Part shown: positions 52,507 through 61,913 of the stretch, in pieces
Layout: every line of letters starts with the position of its first letter
How positions within the stretch are numbered: the first letter of the stretch is position 1
Assembly: GCA_035342095.1 (NCBI GenBank)
Contig: DAOQWL010000007.1
Span: 1-64,000, forward strand
Direction: 5' to 3'
Origin: PLanc-01 sp035342095
Lineage (GTDB): Bacteria > Planctomycetota > Phycisphaerae > Sedimentisphaerales > Anaerobacaceae
DNA length: 64,000 nt
Program-made: the position numbers and the translations under genes
Notes under the pieces: model-generated
The model's input: only the letters and a program-made list of their open reading frames with translations
Told to the model about the DNA's origin: nothing
The model's database searches: none

Positions 52507-53529
52507 TCAGAGGTGCGTCCGTAGCCAGTCCATGGTTTCCCGCCACATGTCGCGGGTGTAGGCGTGTCCTACGCCGGGGTAGAGCCGCCCGCGGAAGTTC
52601 TCGGGCAGGCCGTGGAGGCGATAGAGGTGCTCCTGGAAGGCGTTGATGGTCTGCACGCCGTCGACGGGGGAGCCTTCGTCGCGGTCGCCGGTCAATGTCA
52701 GCAGCGGTCGCGGGGCGATCAGGCCCACGACCGATTCCGCGTCGATTCCTTCCCTGAGCATGTTCGGGACATAGTAGTAGATTCCGTGGGCGTTGACTGC
52801 GCCGCGGGCGATCAGGTTCTGGTACCGCGTCAGGCAGGCGACGCAGACGGCCACTCTGATGCGGTCGTCCAGTGCTGCGAGCCACCAGGTCCGCGTCGAG
52901 CCCATGCTCACGCCCATCGCGGCGATCCGGCCCGGATTGACCTCGGGTCGCGACGCCAGGTAATTCAACGCCAGCATGTCGTCGCGGACCATCATTCCCC
53001 AGAGCGTTCGTCCCTCCCAGAGGAACGTCTTGAACAAGGCGGCTTCGACGGCGGCCCCGTGTTCTTTTCCGCCGGCGGGCCCCTGGAAACGGCGCTCGCC
53101 GAAGCCATAGGCGTCGATGCACAGGACGACGTATCCTGCCTGCACGAGCTGCTCGCCGGTGGCGAAGCCCAGGTCCGGATGCACCCGGGTGAGGATCTCA
53201 TCCTTGCCCAGCTCATAGTCGTCCGCGTGCCAGTGATTGTAGAGGACGGCGGGTCCGGGTTCCGTGCGCCCCGCCGGGATCAGGATCAGGCCGTATACCG
53301 TGTCGCCGACGCCATTGTCGAATGCGAACCGCTCGACGATGCAGTCGTGTCTTGCGTCCGTGTCCAGCACGCTTGCCTGGGGCACGAACAACGACGGCCA
53401 ATCCCCGAGGAGCCGTCGAATCGTTCGGTCGAGTCTGGCCTTGTCACGGTCCCACTGCGCCGCACCCGTCGGTCGTGCGGTCTGGAACGCAGGGAATCGG
53501 CCCTTGAGGGTGTGCGACGCGTCCAGCAT
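52507..53529 (-). CDS. alpha/beta hydrolase, acetyl-xylan-esterase/dienelactone-hydrolase-like
   Basis: A 340-residue serine hydrolase without a clear signal peptide. The nucleophile elbow is GVSMGSTR, the acid Asp is probably in TGDRDEGSP and the base His in GVGHAYTRDMW. PAVLYNHWHADDYELGKDE supplies the oxyanion region, and CIDAYGFGERRFQGPAGG is typical of the large alpha/beta hydrolases that Planctomycetes use on plant-polymer esters. GGAG precedes the ATG at 53529 by 7 nt. It lies 90 nt downstream of the receiver-only regulator gene on the same strand; co-transcription is possible. Confidence 0.8.
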   Translation of the reverse strand: MLDASHTLKGRFPAFQTARPTGAAQWDRDKARLDRTIRRLLGDWPSLFVPQASVLDTDARHDCIVERFAFDNGVGDTVYGLILIPAGRTEPGPAVLYNHWHADDYELGKDEILTRVHPDLGFATGEQLVQAGYVVLCIDAYGFGERRFQGPAGGKEHGAAVEAALFKTFLWEGRTLWGMMVRDDMLALNYLASRPEVNPGRIAAMGVSMGSTRTWWLAALDDRIRVAVCVACLTRYQNLIARGAVNAHGIYYYVPNMLREGIDAESVVGLIAPRPLLTLTGDRDEGSPVDGVQTINAFQEHLYRLHGLPENFRGRLYPGVGHAYTRDMWRETMDWLRTHL

Positions 53530-53619
53530 AAGCGACTCCAGCCTGTGTGTCGGTTCCGAGGGACCGGATGGCCCATCCTCGCCTATGATAGTCCGGGGAC
53601 AGACCGTGGGCAAGGTCGC

Positions 53620-54039
53620 TCAGATACAACTGAAGTGATGCCCGCCATGCAGGACGCAATCGATGGCAGGCAGCAGGGTCTCGGTGGCCCGCTGTTTCTC
53701 GACGAAGCCGGCGGCGCCTGCGCCCGCGGCTCGAGCGCCGTAGACGGCCTCCTCGTGCATGGAGAGGATCAGCACGACGAGATCGGGGTGCTCCGACTTG
53801 AGCATGCCGGTCAATTCGATGCCGTCGGTCTCGCCAAGCGAGATGTCGACAATCGCCAGATCGAACGGCTGTCGCCGCGTGATTTCCAGGGCCTGTTTCG
53901 CGTCAGCCACCGCCGAAGGGACGGCAAATCCCGGTCGCTGTTTGAGCATCTCGCAAAGCCCGTCTCTCATGATACAGTGATCATCGACCACCAGGACTCT
54001 CGTCCGGGCGGGCACGCCTTCATAACTGGACACGCTCAT
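53620..54039 (-). CDS. receiver-only response regulator, probably truncated NarL type
   Basis: A 139-residue protein with a complete REC domain: acidic pair D19-D20, phosphorylation site D65 (LAIVDISLGE), and K115 (GFVEKQRATE). It closely resembles the REC domain of the regulator at 54486-55172 (IVDISL, LSMHEEAVYGARA) but stops at GGHHFSCI, just where the linker to the LuxR-type helix-turn-helix begins; no such domain follows in any frame. It may be a decayed paralogue or a phosphate sink. AGGGG supports the ATG at 54039; an ATG at 54111 overlaps the previous stop (ATGA). Confidence 0.75.
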   Translation of the reverse strand: MSVSSYEGVPARTRVLVVDDHCIMRDGLCEMLKQRPGFAVPSAVADAKQALEITRRQPFDLAIVDISLGETDGIELTGMLKSEHPDLVVLILSMHEEAVYGARAAGAGAAGFVEKQRATETLLPAIDCVLHGGHHFSCI

Positions 54040-54107
54040 CACATCCCCTGGTGCAGATACGACGGCCTTTCCCGCGACCGTGGTCCGCGTCCTGTACCCA
54101 GATCGCC

Positions 54108-54299
54108 TCATGCCATCGACAAGTCGACAAGAATTCGTTCCAGAATGGCGTCCAGGAGATCATCCCGATCGTACCAGCCTTCCGCCAACCTGCGTCGAAC
54201 CATCCGGATTCGATTGGCGCGTCGTTCCACCTTCACGTCGCGGCCTCTGCCCACGAACTCTCCGATTCCGATCATCTCTTCCGTGCATATGGCCTGCAT
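54108..54299 (-). CDS. small protein with FlgM-like C-terminus
   Basis: A predicted 63-residue protein (start ATG 54299 with AGGA about 8 nt upstream; an ATG at 54428 gives 106 residues with an unconvincing extension). The last part, NRIRMVRRRLAEGWYDRDDL then LDAILERILVDL, recalls the C-terminal helix pair of anti-sigma factor FlgM (RxxRIRxAIxxGxYxVD). No flagellar genes are near, so the anti-sigma role is only a guess. Its stop overlaps the longer alternative start of the receiver-only gene. It lies between two response regulator genes on the same strand. Confidence 0.5.
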   Translation of the reverse strand: MQAICTEEMIGIGEFVGRGRDVKVERRANRIRMVRRRLAEGWYDRDDLLDAILERILVDLSMA

Positions 54300-54485
54300 C
54301 GCTGTGTCCTGCCTATCCTGTCCGACGATATCCAAACCTGGGCCTCCTTGCCCCCTTCGCCCACATACATACTCAGGATACAAAACCCAGGCAGAATAAG
54401 GAATCGGGGCGGAAGCTGTATTTGTCATAGGCTGGACGGCCTGACCCGCTATCGGGTTTTCCCCGATGGTAGTTGGCCGGGCGAT

Positions 54486-55172
54486 CTAGCGTTGCAGTTC
54501 CGTGTTGACCCATCGGATGGCCGAGCGCAACAACTCGCTGGCGTCCTGCAGGCCGAGCTTGTCTTTGATGTGCGCCCGATAGGTCTCGATCGTCTTGACG
54601 CTCAAGTGGAGTTTATCCGCCATTTCCCGCGTGTTATAGCCCTCGCCGAGCATGCGGAAGACCTCGAGTTCGCGATCGCTGAGGCACTCGACGGGCGAGC
54701 CCGTCTTGCCGGGCCCGCCGACGAGCTTGCTGACCATCTTGGCGGCCATGCCGTTGCTGACGTAGACCTCGCCCGCCAGCACGCGTCGGATCGCCGTGAC
54801 GACCTTTTCCGTGGCCTCCTGCTTCATGATGTATCCGCGCGCACCGGCCCGCAGCGCTCGCTCGCCGTATACCGTCTCATCGTGCATGGACAGCGTCAGG
54901 ACGGGCAGATCCGGATACTGGATCTTCAGATCCTTGATGAGTTCCACGCCGCTCGTCTCTTTGAGCGAGATGTCCACGATCACCATGTCGGGATCGGATT
55001 CCCGAATGGTCTGCATCGCCTCGTACGCGTCCTCCGCCTGGCCGCAGACCAGCAGGTCACTTTCCTGGTTGATCAACTGCGCAAGCCCCTGGCGCACGAT
55101 CGGGTGGTCATCCACGATCACAATCGTTCGTTTGCTGCGACGATCAGTGCTGGGTTGCGTCCGTTGCGACAT
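54486..55172 (-). CDS. NarL/FixJ-family response regulator
   Basis: A 228-residue two-component transcription regulator. The REC domain has D21-D22, phospho-acceptor D67 (VIVDISLKE), and K117. The LuxR-type helix-turn-helix is at about 160-220 (CLSDRELEVFRMLGEGYNTR, KTIETYRAHIKDKLGL). The start ATG at 55172 lies inside the 3' end of the sensor kinase gene, overlapping it by 29 nt, so the two form a coupled pair. Its targets are unknown; a receiver-only paralogue lies downstream. Confidence 0.9.
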   Translation of the reverse strand: MSQRTQPSTDRRSKRTIVIVDDHPIVRQGLAQLINQESDLLVCGQAEDAYEAMQTIRESDPDMVIVDISLKETSGVELIKDLKIQYPDLPVLTLSMHDETVYGERALRAGARGYIMKQEATEKVVTAIRRVLAGEVYVSNGMAAKMVSKLVGGPGKTGSPVECLSDRELEVFRMLGEGYNTREMADKLHLSVKTIETYRAHIKDKLGLQDASELLRSAIRWVNTELQR

Positions 55173-57279
55173 TCTTTTTCGCCCCTCTACGCCTCTTGGG
55201 CCCGACATCGAACTCGCAGGTGACCCGCGTGCCGCCGGCAAGACCCTGCGTGATGCTCAGTATACCACCAATCACCTCGGCGCGGTAGCCCATCGCCTGC
55301 AATCCCATGCCCTTCTTCTTGGCGGGGCGTTTCGGGAATCGGCGGCCATCATTGATGATGGACAGGGTGGCCCGACGGTGGTCGGCAGCGAGCGAGATGG
55401 CAATGTGCCTGGCTTTGCCATGGCGAATAGCGTTGGAGACGGCTTCCTGGGCGATGCGGTAGAGGTGCACCGCCACCGAGGCGTCGCGGACCAGGACGGG
55501 CCTGTCGCACTGGAACGTGCATGCCACGCCGGAGACGGTCTCGGTGCTCGCGGCCAGCGATTGCAGCGCCGCCATCAGGCCGTTCTCGTCGAGTGTGACC
55601 GGGTGCAGGCCTCGGGAGAGCTGTCGCGTCTCCTCAATTGCCCGGCTCGTGAGGCGCGCCAGTTCGCCGGCTCTCGCGGCCTCCTCGGGCAACCGGGAGA
55701 CCAGTCTCTGCTGCAGCACCTTGCTCATGATCGCGATGCCGGTGAGCTGCTGACCGAGGCTGTCGTGCAGCTCTCGTCCGATGCGCGTCTGTTCCCTCTC
55801 GATGATCCCGAGGATCTCCTTCTCGAGGTATTTGCGGCGCTGCATTTCCAGGCGAAGATGTTCGTTGGCTTCGGTCAGTTCCGCGGTTCGTTCGAGGACC
55901 CGGCGTTCCAGATCCTCGTTGAGCTTGCGAATCTCGATCTGGGCCCTCACGCGTTCCGTGATGTCCCGAACGACCCCGACCATGCGGATTGCCTTGCCAT
56001 TCGGGTCGCGGACGACGTCGCCTGTCTCGGCGACCCATCGCACGGTTCCGTCCGGCCAGATGATGCGATGCTCGATCCGGTAGTTCTCGTGACGATCCAC
56101 ACAGGCACTGATGGAATTGACGACGCCTTCCCGATCCTCGGGGTGAACGGACTCCAAGAATGCCTCATAGGTGCCCGGGAAGGCGCCCCGTGCCAATCCG
56201 AACATCGGCTCGATCTGTTCCGACCAGAGGAGCTTGCCCGTCGCGAGGTTCCAATCCCAGCACCCTATGTTGGCGGCCTTCTGGGCGAGCGAATACCGCT
56301 CCTCGCTGGCCTTCAGGGCGGTCTGCCTGCGCATCCTCTGGATGGCCAGCGCATACAGCTTGGCCATGCGCTCGATGGCGTGGAGGTCTCTGGCCGAGTA
56401 GTCCCTCGTGGAATTGGCCAAGGCGATCTGTCCAACGACCTGTCCCCATACGACGGCCGGTACGGTCAGGAAATTCCTCACGGGGATGTGCCCCGCAGGC
56501 AGGCCCATCGACGCGGGGTGTTCCCCCGGCGCATTCGTGTAGAAGCCCATGGCTGTATTCAGCGCATGGCCGAACAACCCCGGGTAGAGGCCGTCCGGAC
56601 CGGGCGGGGTGGTGACGCCCTTCCTGTTCTTCACGCGGCACTCTCGCCCCATCATGCCGGTCAGGGTGTGGCCGACGTTGCCACCCGTATCGGGGTCGAT
56701 GGAGGAGACATACCCGTGCTCGCTGGCGGTCAGCCGACGGGCCTGTTCCAGGACGGTCTCGGCCACCTCCTCCAGCAAGAAGGACGGATCGATCAGGGCG
56801 TCCGCCAGTTCGACGAGGGCCTCGTCGACCGCCATTTCCCAGCGATAGTCCTCGATGATGCGACGGTACTCTGTGATGTCCACGCAGTATTCGATGATCT
56901 GGGCCACGCGCCCCTGGTTATCGAGGATCGGGAAGGCGTGAACTTCGACCGTATGGCAATGGCCCTGGGCGTCCTGGTGGACGTGTTCCACCGTGACGGG
57001 CGCCCCCGTTTGTCGAATGAGTTCCAGCGGGCAACGCTGCCCCTCGCGGTCGCAGGGCTGCTCCCGCCGATGTGTCAGGCCATGGCAGGTCCAGACTCCC
57101 GCATCGTGCATCTGCCGGGCAGCTCGATTGGCCAGCAGAATCCGATAGTTCGACGCGTCGACCACATAGAACGGGTAGGGAAGCGAGTCCAGGACGGTCT
57201 GGAGCAACAGCGTCTGAGCCTGCCCCTCGCTGGAGGCGGAAGGTCCCGCATCATGGGCAAGTCCTTTGTCCTCAGCCAT
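55144..57279 (-). CDS. PAS-GAF-PAS sensor histidine kinase (HisKA_3)
   Basis: A 711-residue cytoplasmic sensor kinase; no membrane segment is visible. Domains in order: PAS with Cys-containing TCHGLTHRREQPCDREGQRC (25-145), GAF (about 150-320), PAS/PAC (about 335-450), coiled coil, HisKA_3 with phospho-His H505 in IGRELHDSLGQQ, and HATPase_c with AQEAVSNAIRHGKA and MGLQAMGYRAEVIGG. The G1 box reads INDGRRFP, a variant of DxGxG seen in this subgroup. The N-terminal PAS has several Cys/His and might sense redox or metal, which is inference. It is coupled to the regulator gene by a 29-nt overlap. Confidence 0.88.
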   Translation of the reverse strand: MAEDKGLAHDAGPSASSEGQAQTLLLQTVLDSLPYPFYVVDASNYRILLANRAARQMHDAGVWTCHGLTHRREQPCDREGQRCPLELIRQTGAPVTVEHVHQDAQGHCHTVEVHAFPILDNQGRVAQIIEYCVDITEYRRIIEDYRWEMAVDEALVELADALIDPSFLLEEVAETVLEQARRLTASEHGYVSSIDPDTGGNVGHTLTGMMGRECRVKNRKGVTTPPGPDGLYPGLFGHALNTAMGFYTNAPGEHPASMGLPAGHIPVRNFLTVPAVVWGQVVGQIALANSTRDYSARDLHAIERMAKLYALAIQRMRRQTALKASEERYSLAQKAANIGCWDWNLATGKLLWSEQIEPMFGLARGAFPGTYEAFLESVHPEDREGVVNSISACVDRHENYRIEHRIIWPDGTVRWVAETGDVVRDPNGKAIRMVGVVRDITERVRAQIEIRKLNEDLERRVLERTAELTEANEHLRLEMQRRKYLEKEILGIIEREQTRIGRELHDSLGQQLTGIAIMSKVLQQRLVSRLPEEAARAGELARLTSRAIEETRQLSRGLHPVTLDENGLMAALQSLAASTETVSGVACTFQCDRPVLVRDASVAVHLYRIAQEAVSNAIRHGKARHIAISLAADHRRATLSIINDGRRFPKRPAKKKGMGLQAMGYRAEVIGGILSITQGLAGGTRVTCEFDVGPKRRRGAKKNVATDATQH

Positions 57280-57466
57280 ACGCAGAGTCCCTCATTCCAG
57301 TCCCGGCGCGTCCGCCTCTCGGTTGCATATGCCGCGGGACGCCGGGAATTCCACATCCGGCCACCAGACGGCCTGGCCCCTATGATATGCGCAGAGGCCA
57401 TCGAATCAATGGGAAACCACAATTTCGGTTCCGTGATCCCGAACCGGCGGAATCCAATCCGGACAC

Positions 57467-57495
57467 TTGTCAGCAAACCCGGAATGGACTATGCT
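57467..57495 (+). promoter_or_regulatory. promoter of the DUF6786 lipoprotein gene
   Basis: TTGTCA (57467-57472), a 17-nt spacer and TATGCT (57490-57495). Predicted start near 57502. The leader carries an imperfect hairpin at 57506-57531 (CTGCC...GGCAG). Confidence 0.5.
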
Positions 57496-57577
57496 CCTGC
57501 ATGGTCTGCCAGGACGCCGAAGCGTCGGCAGAGGTCAAAGAGATCGGTAGACGGATTAGGCAAAAGGGAGGTTGAGC

Positions 57578-58843
57578 ATGAACCTGAAGGTGATTGTGCT
57601 GGTGGGCATCTTGTTGGGGATTGCCGGTTGTGCGACGGACGGCGCAAAGGAGACATCCCAGGCGGGCAAGGCGAAGACCGTGGCGACCGCACAGAAGAGC
57701 GGATTCGCCGATGACATCGACTTCCTGCAGACGCACACGGACGTCCTGATCCTGAAGGACCGGTCGGGAAAAGGGCAGGTGGCCGTTCTCCCGAAGATGC
57801 AGGGTCGCGTGATGACCAGCACGGCCTCCGGCCCGGACGGCCTGAGTTTCGGCTGGATCAACCGCGAGCTGGTCGCCTCGGGCAAGTTCATCGAGCACAT
57901 GAACGGCTTCGGGGGCGAGGACCGCTTCTGGCTGGGACCCGAGGGCGGGCAGTTCTCCATCTTCTTCGCGCCGGGCGTCGAGCAGACCTTCGAGAATTGG
58001 TTTACGCCGGCCGCCATCGATACGGAATCGTGGACGCTGGCCTCCAAGTCCGCACACGCCGCGACACTGCAGAAGACCATTCAGATGAAGAACTACTCCG
58101 GGACGCAGTTCGACCTGCGGGTGGATCGGCAGATCCGAGTCCTCGACCGTGATGCGGCTCTCAGGATGCTCGGGGCAACGGCGGATCCCGCCGTCGAGAT
58201 GGTAGCCTTCGAGTCGAGCAACAAGATCGTGAACACCGGCGCGAATCCCTGGACCAAGGACACCGGCCTGCTCTCCATCTGGATCCTGGGCATGTTCACG
58301 CCCTCGCCCGACACCACGATCGCGATTCCCTTCAAGGAGGGGCCGGAGAGCGAGCTGGGTCCCGTGGTCAACGACACCTATTTCGGCAAAGTGCCCGCGG
58401 AGCGTCTGGTCATCAAGAACGGCGTGATCTTCTTCAGCGGCGACGGCCGGTATCGCAGCAAGATCGGATTGTCGCCGCAGCGAGCCAAGAACGTCGCAGG
58501 CAGCTACGACGCCGGCCACCGCGTTCTCACGATTGTGCAGTACAGCAAGCCCGAGGGAGCCGCGGACTACGTCAACTCCATGTGGCAGAAGGTCCAGGAC
58601 AAGCCCTTCGAGGGCGACGTGGTCAACTCCTACAACGACGGGCCGGCTTCGCCCGGCGCCAAGCCCATGGGGCCGTTCTACGAACTCGAGACGTCGTCTC
58701 CAGCGGCGGCTCTGGTCCCGGGAGGCAGTATCCTGCACACGCACCGGACCTTCCACTTCGTCGGCGAGGAGTCCCATCTGGATGCCATCGCAAAGGCCGT
58801 CCTAGGAGTCGGTGTTGGGCAGATCAAGGTCGCGCTGCCATAA
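57578..58843 (+). CDS. DUF6786 family lipoprotein
   Basis: A 421-residue exported lipoprotein with lipobox IAGC (C18). The segment QGRVMTSTASGPDGLSFGWI, followed by GGEDRFWLGPEGGQFSIFF and ENWFTPAAIDTE, is diagnostic for DUF6786, a beta-rich family frequent in Planctomycetes and Bacteroidetes that has some resemblance to galactose-mutarotase folds. Function is unknown. GGGAGG stands 6 nt before the ATG at 57578; an in-frame TTG at 57572 is less likely. It is a single gene with its own promoter, 44 nt before the PBP4-type gene. Confidence 0.75.
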   Translation: MNLKVIVLVGILLGIAGCATDGAKETSQAGKAKTVATAQKSGFADDIDFLQTHTDVLILKDRSGKGQVAVLPKMQGRVMTSTASGPDGLSFGWINRELVASGKFIEHMNGFGGEDRFWLGPEGGQFSIFFAPGVEQTFENWFTPAAIDTESWTLASKSAHAATLQKTIQMKNYSGTQFDLRVDRQIRVLDRDAALRMLGATADPAVEMVAFESSNKIVNTGANPWTKDTGLLSIWILGMFTPSPDTTIAIPFKEGPESELGPVVNDTYFGKVPAERLVIKNGVIFFSGDGRYRSKIGLSPQRAKNVAGSYDAGHRVLTIVQYSKPEGAADYVNSMWQKVQDKPFEGDVVNSYNDGPASPGAKPMGPFYELETSSPAAALVPGGSILHTHRTFHFVGEESHLDAIAKAVLGVGVGQIKVALP

Positions 58844-58886
58844 CTTATGTGTCCGTGTCTGAAACCGTCAGGGGAGTCGAGGGATT

Positions 58887-60299
58887 GTGGGTTATTGCAT
58901 GAACCATCGGTTGTGCACGCTGGTGGCGGTCCTCGGATTGTGCGGGGCCGCAGGCGCTTCGCTGTCGCAGCGCATTCAGAAGATCGTGGATTCGCAGAAG
59001 GCCTCCGACTATTCCATCCATGTGGTGGACCCCGGTTCGGGGGCCAGCCTGTACGGCTACCTGTCGGACAAACCGCTGATCCCGGCCTCCAACATGAAGC
59101 TCGTGACCACCGCGGCGGCCCTGAAGTATCTCGGGCCGAACTTCGAGTACAGGACCCGCGTGGGACTGTACAACGGCTCGCTCATCGTCCTTGGCTGCGG
59201 CGATCCGATCCTGGGCGATGCCGTGACCGACCGCAAGTACGGGCGGCCCAGCGGCTGGATCTTCGAGAAGATCGTGGGGGCGCTCCGCGAGCGGGGCGTG
59301 TCCGAGATCAACGACATCGTGATCGACACGACGGTCTTCGATGACGAGCGTGTACATCCGAGCTGGCCCGCCAAAGACCACAACAAGTGGTACGCCTGCG
59401 AGGTCTGCGGCCTGAACTACAACGTCAACTGCATCGAGCTGACGACCACGAACGTCGGCGGGAGCGTCGCCATCCAGGTCGAGCCCAAGACCACCTTCGT
59501 CGAGATGGCCAACCAGGTCGAGGCCATCTCCTCCGGCGACAGCGCGGTCGGCTCCCATCGAACGGTCCAGCCAAACAGGATCGTGGTCTTCGGCAAGTGC
59601 AAGACCAGGGACGGCCCATTCAAAGTAGCCATCGAGAAGCCCGCCGCGTTCTTCGGCTTCTTGCTGGCCGAGCAGCTCGCCCAGGCCGGCATCTCCGCCA
59701 AGGGCAGACTGATCGAGGGGGCATTCGTCGAAACCGAAGCGTTCCAGCCGTTGGTGGAGTTCGTCACGCCGTTGTCGGATGTCCTGAACCGAGCCAATAC
59801 CGATAGTCTCGGCCTGGCCACTGAGGCCCTGCTCAAGACGATCCACGCACACAGTCTGCCGACGCGAAAAGGCGGAAGCTGGGCGGGGGGACGGGAGTTG
59901 ATCGCTCGATACCTCATGGACCTGGGGGCTTCCGCCGACCAGTTCAAAATCGACGACGGCAGCGGATTGAGCCGCCAGAACCGGCTCACGACCCACATCC
60001 TCACGCGTCTGCTTCTCGACCAATATCGGGGCGCCAACTGGCCGCTCTTCCAGGTGTCTCTGGCCGTGGGCGGGGAAGAGGGCACCATCGACAGGTACTT
60101 CAATGAGCCGCGGTACCAGGGCAAGATCCATGCCAAGACGGGCTATATCAGCGGTGTGAGAGCCCTCTCCGGCGTCTGCCTGACGGACGCCGGGCCGTAC
60201 CTGTTCTCCATCCTCTCCAACGGGCCCAAGGGTCTCAGCCGCGACGCGATCAACGACGTCGCCAAGGCGATCATCGACGAGTACAGAGCCGCCAACTGA
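58887..60299 (+). CDS. dacB: D-Ala-D-Ala carboxypeptidase/endopeptidase (PBP4, S13)
   Basis: A 470-residue periplasmic serine peptidase trimming or cleaving peptidoglycan cross-links. A signal peptide (to about 24) is followed by SxxK at S68-K71 (ASNMK). The third motif is K417-T418-G419 (HAKTGYI). The second motif, normally SxN (as in SDN/SNN), reads N304-T305-D306-S307 in NTDSLGLATEALLK, with Thr for Ser and Ser for Asn. The protein keeps the S13 insert domain (GDPILGD, FDDERVHPSW). The GTG at 58887 has GGAG 10 nt upstream; ATG at 58899 is the alternative. The presence of a peptidoglycan enzyme fits the current view of Planctomycetes. Confidence 0.85.
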   Translation: MGYCMNHRLCTLVAVLGLCGAAGASLSQRIQKIVDSQKASDYSIHVVDPGSGASLYGYLSDKPLIPASNMKLVTTAAALKYLGPNFEYRTRVGLYNGSLIVLGCGDPILGDAVTDRKYGRPSGWIFEKIVGALRERGVSEINDIVIDTTVFDDERVHPSWPAKDHNKWYACEVCGLNYNVNCIELTTTNVGGSVAIQVEPKTTFVEMANQVEAISSGDSAVGSHRTVQPNRIVVFGKCKTRDGPFKVAIEKPAAFFGFLLAEQLAQAGISAKGRLIEGAFVETEAFQPLVEFVTPLSDVLNRANTDSLGLATEALLKTIHAHSLPTRKGGSWAGGRELIARYLMDLGASADQFKIDDGSGLSRQNRLTTHILTRLLLDQYRGANWPLFQVSLAVGGEEGTIDRYFNEPRYQGKIHAKTGYISGVRALSGVCLTDAGPYLFSILSNGPKGLSRDAINDVAKAIIDEYRAAN

Positions 60300-60310
60300 C
60301 AACCGACGGA

Positions 60311-61885
60311 TCAGGGTCGCCAGTACGCCTGCAGGGGCTCCATGCTCTTGTTGTGCCAGTCCGACGGGACGCTCCGTCGCAGAGGGTCCTCCAGACCGCT
60401 GAACTTGTCCAGCTCCACGCCCACGATCACCGCGTCGGCAGGGCGGTCGCCCACCATGTCGTCGATTGTATGCGGACCGACTGCGCGCGTGATCCGACGC
60501 TCCTCGGGCGTCATTCGATCTGCGATCCGATAGACAATCGAGCCGCTGGAGAGTTCGGGGTAGATGTCACAGCCTGCTTCGAGGGCGTAGAGCGGCCCCA
60601 GGGTCAACACGCGCCTCGGCTCTTTCACCCGTTCGAGCATCGCCTGTGAGACTTGGTGTACTCGAATGGGTTCCCACCTCTCGGGGACGAGCGCGAACAC
60701 GCATCGCGACAGCGCCGCCGACCCCACGAGAGCATCCAGGAGAATCGATATACCTGCCGCGGCGGGCAGGGCGACCGTCGCCGCACGCTTTGGCAGATCC
60801 TGGGAGGATGCCTGCCTCCGGGCAGCGGCCAACGGGTACGCCAAGGCAATCGCGATGAACGGGACCGGAACGGCCAGATACTGAAGCCACATCGTAGGGG
60901 GGATGTACGCAATCACGAGGAACACCAGCGGCAGCACGACCGCTGCGAGCGCCTTTCGCCTCTCCTGGGCGTCCAGGTTCAAGCGGCGTCGCAGCCCGAC
61001 CCACAGCAAACCGCACCCGAGAACCAGAAGGACCAGGCTGGCGGGCATGGAGAACGCCTTGAAAGTCAGCGTGACCTTGTCGAACGTCATCCCGATCTCA
61101 TGGAGCCACTGCCCGTAGAGGGTGGGGATTCGCACGAGGTTCAGACGGAACGCCTCCGGCGCCTGGGCGATCACCCACGCCGGCCAGGCCAGCGTCGCCA
61201 GGGCTCCCGCCAGGAAGGGCAGGGCGGTCCGGACCCTGTTCTTCAGGGAGCCGCCCGCCATCCAGAGGACAGCCGCCAGGAACACCGCCTCGACCAGCGC
61301 CGTCGTCACGCGCATACAGGTTGCGGCGGTGAGCAGGGCGCCGATCAGCCCGACGCGCCAGCAGGTCCTTTGGGCGAAATCGGCGGTCGTGAGCAGCCAC
61401 AAGGCCGCAACTACGCACAGGATCACCACGTCGTGGTTCCACGCATACCCTGCGGCGTAGTCCACGAACGGGTTGAAGACATACAGTGCGGCCGCCGCGA
61501 GGCCGAACAGCGATCCCTCGGTCCGACGGGGTGCGAACACTGAGCGGTAGATCTGGAGAATCACGAGGACGACGAGGACGTCGCTGACGACCGAGACCAA
61601 TCGGCCCACGAGCAGGTAGTGCGTCGTGCCCAGGACCTTGTAGCAGGCCGCGAGCAGCAAAGGGTGGTAGGGCAGTTGCGAGGGATAGGAGAAGTCTCGG
61701 TAGATGAGCTTGCCCTGTGCCAGCATCGCGCCGGCGGTGCAGTACATCTGTTCGTCGCGTGCGATCTCCTTGCTCATGCTGTTGGCCAGGATTGCGACGG
61801 CAAGCACGAGGATCATGCCCACCGCCAGGAACGGGATGAACGTCCCTGAGGTCAAAGGCCGGTCGCCGGCATCAAGGGACGGCAT
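60311..61885 (-). CDS. GT39/ArnT-like membrane glycosyltransferase
   Basis: A 524-residue polytopic protein with about 11-12 membrane helices. The N-terminal periplasmic loop has IARDEQMYCTAGAMLAQG, with the Asp-Glu pair of the PMT/ArnT (GT-C) fold, followed by YRDFSYPSQLPYHPLLLAA. The C-terminal soluble part (about 400-524; VLTLGPLYALEAGCDIYPEL, VIVGVELDKFSGLEDPL) faces the periplasm. It probably transfers a sugar from a polyprenyl-phosphate donor; acceptor unknown. The ATG at 61885 (MPSLDAGDRPL) is chosen; an in-frame TTG at 61948 would overlap the upstream gene by 35 nt. It is on the same strand as the CNNM genes and may share their transcript. Confidence 0.78.
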   Translation of the reverse strand: MPSLDAGDRPLTSGTFIPFLAVGMILVLAVAILANSMSKEIARDEQMYCTAGAMLAQGKLIYRDFSYPSQLPYHPLLLAACYKVLGTTHYLLVGRLVSVVSDVLVVLVILQIYRSVFAPRRTEGSLFGLAAAALYVFNPFVDYAAGYAWNHDVVILCVVAALWLLTTADFAQRTCWRVGLIGALLTAATCMRVTTALVEAVFLAAVLWMAGGSLKNRVRTALPFLAGALATLAWPAWVIAQAPEAFRLNLVRIPTLYGQWLHEIGMTFDKVTLTFKAFSMPASLVLLVLGCGLLWVGLRRRLNLDAQERRKALAAVVLPLVFLVIAYIPPTMWLQYLAVPVPFIAIALAYPLAAARRQASSQDLPKRAATVALPAAAGISILLDALVGSAALSRCVFALVPERWEPIRVHQVSQAMLERVKEPRRVLTLGPLYALEAGCDIYPELSSGSIVYRIADRMTPEERRITRAVGPHTIDDMVGDRPADAVIVGVELDKFSGLEDPLRRSVPSDWHNKSMEPLQAYWRP

Positions 61886-61913
61886 CCTGCCACCAGATAC
61901 GCCCGTCCTACGT

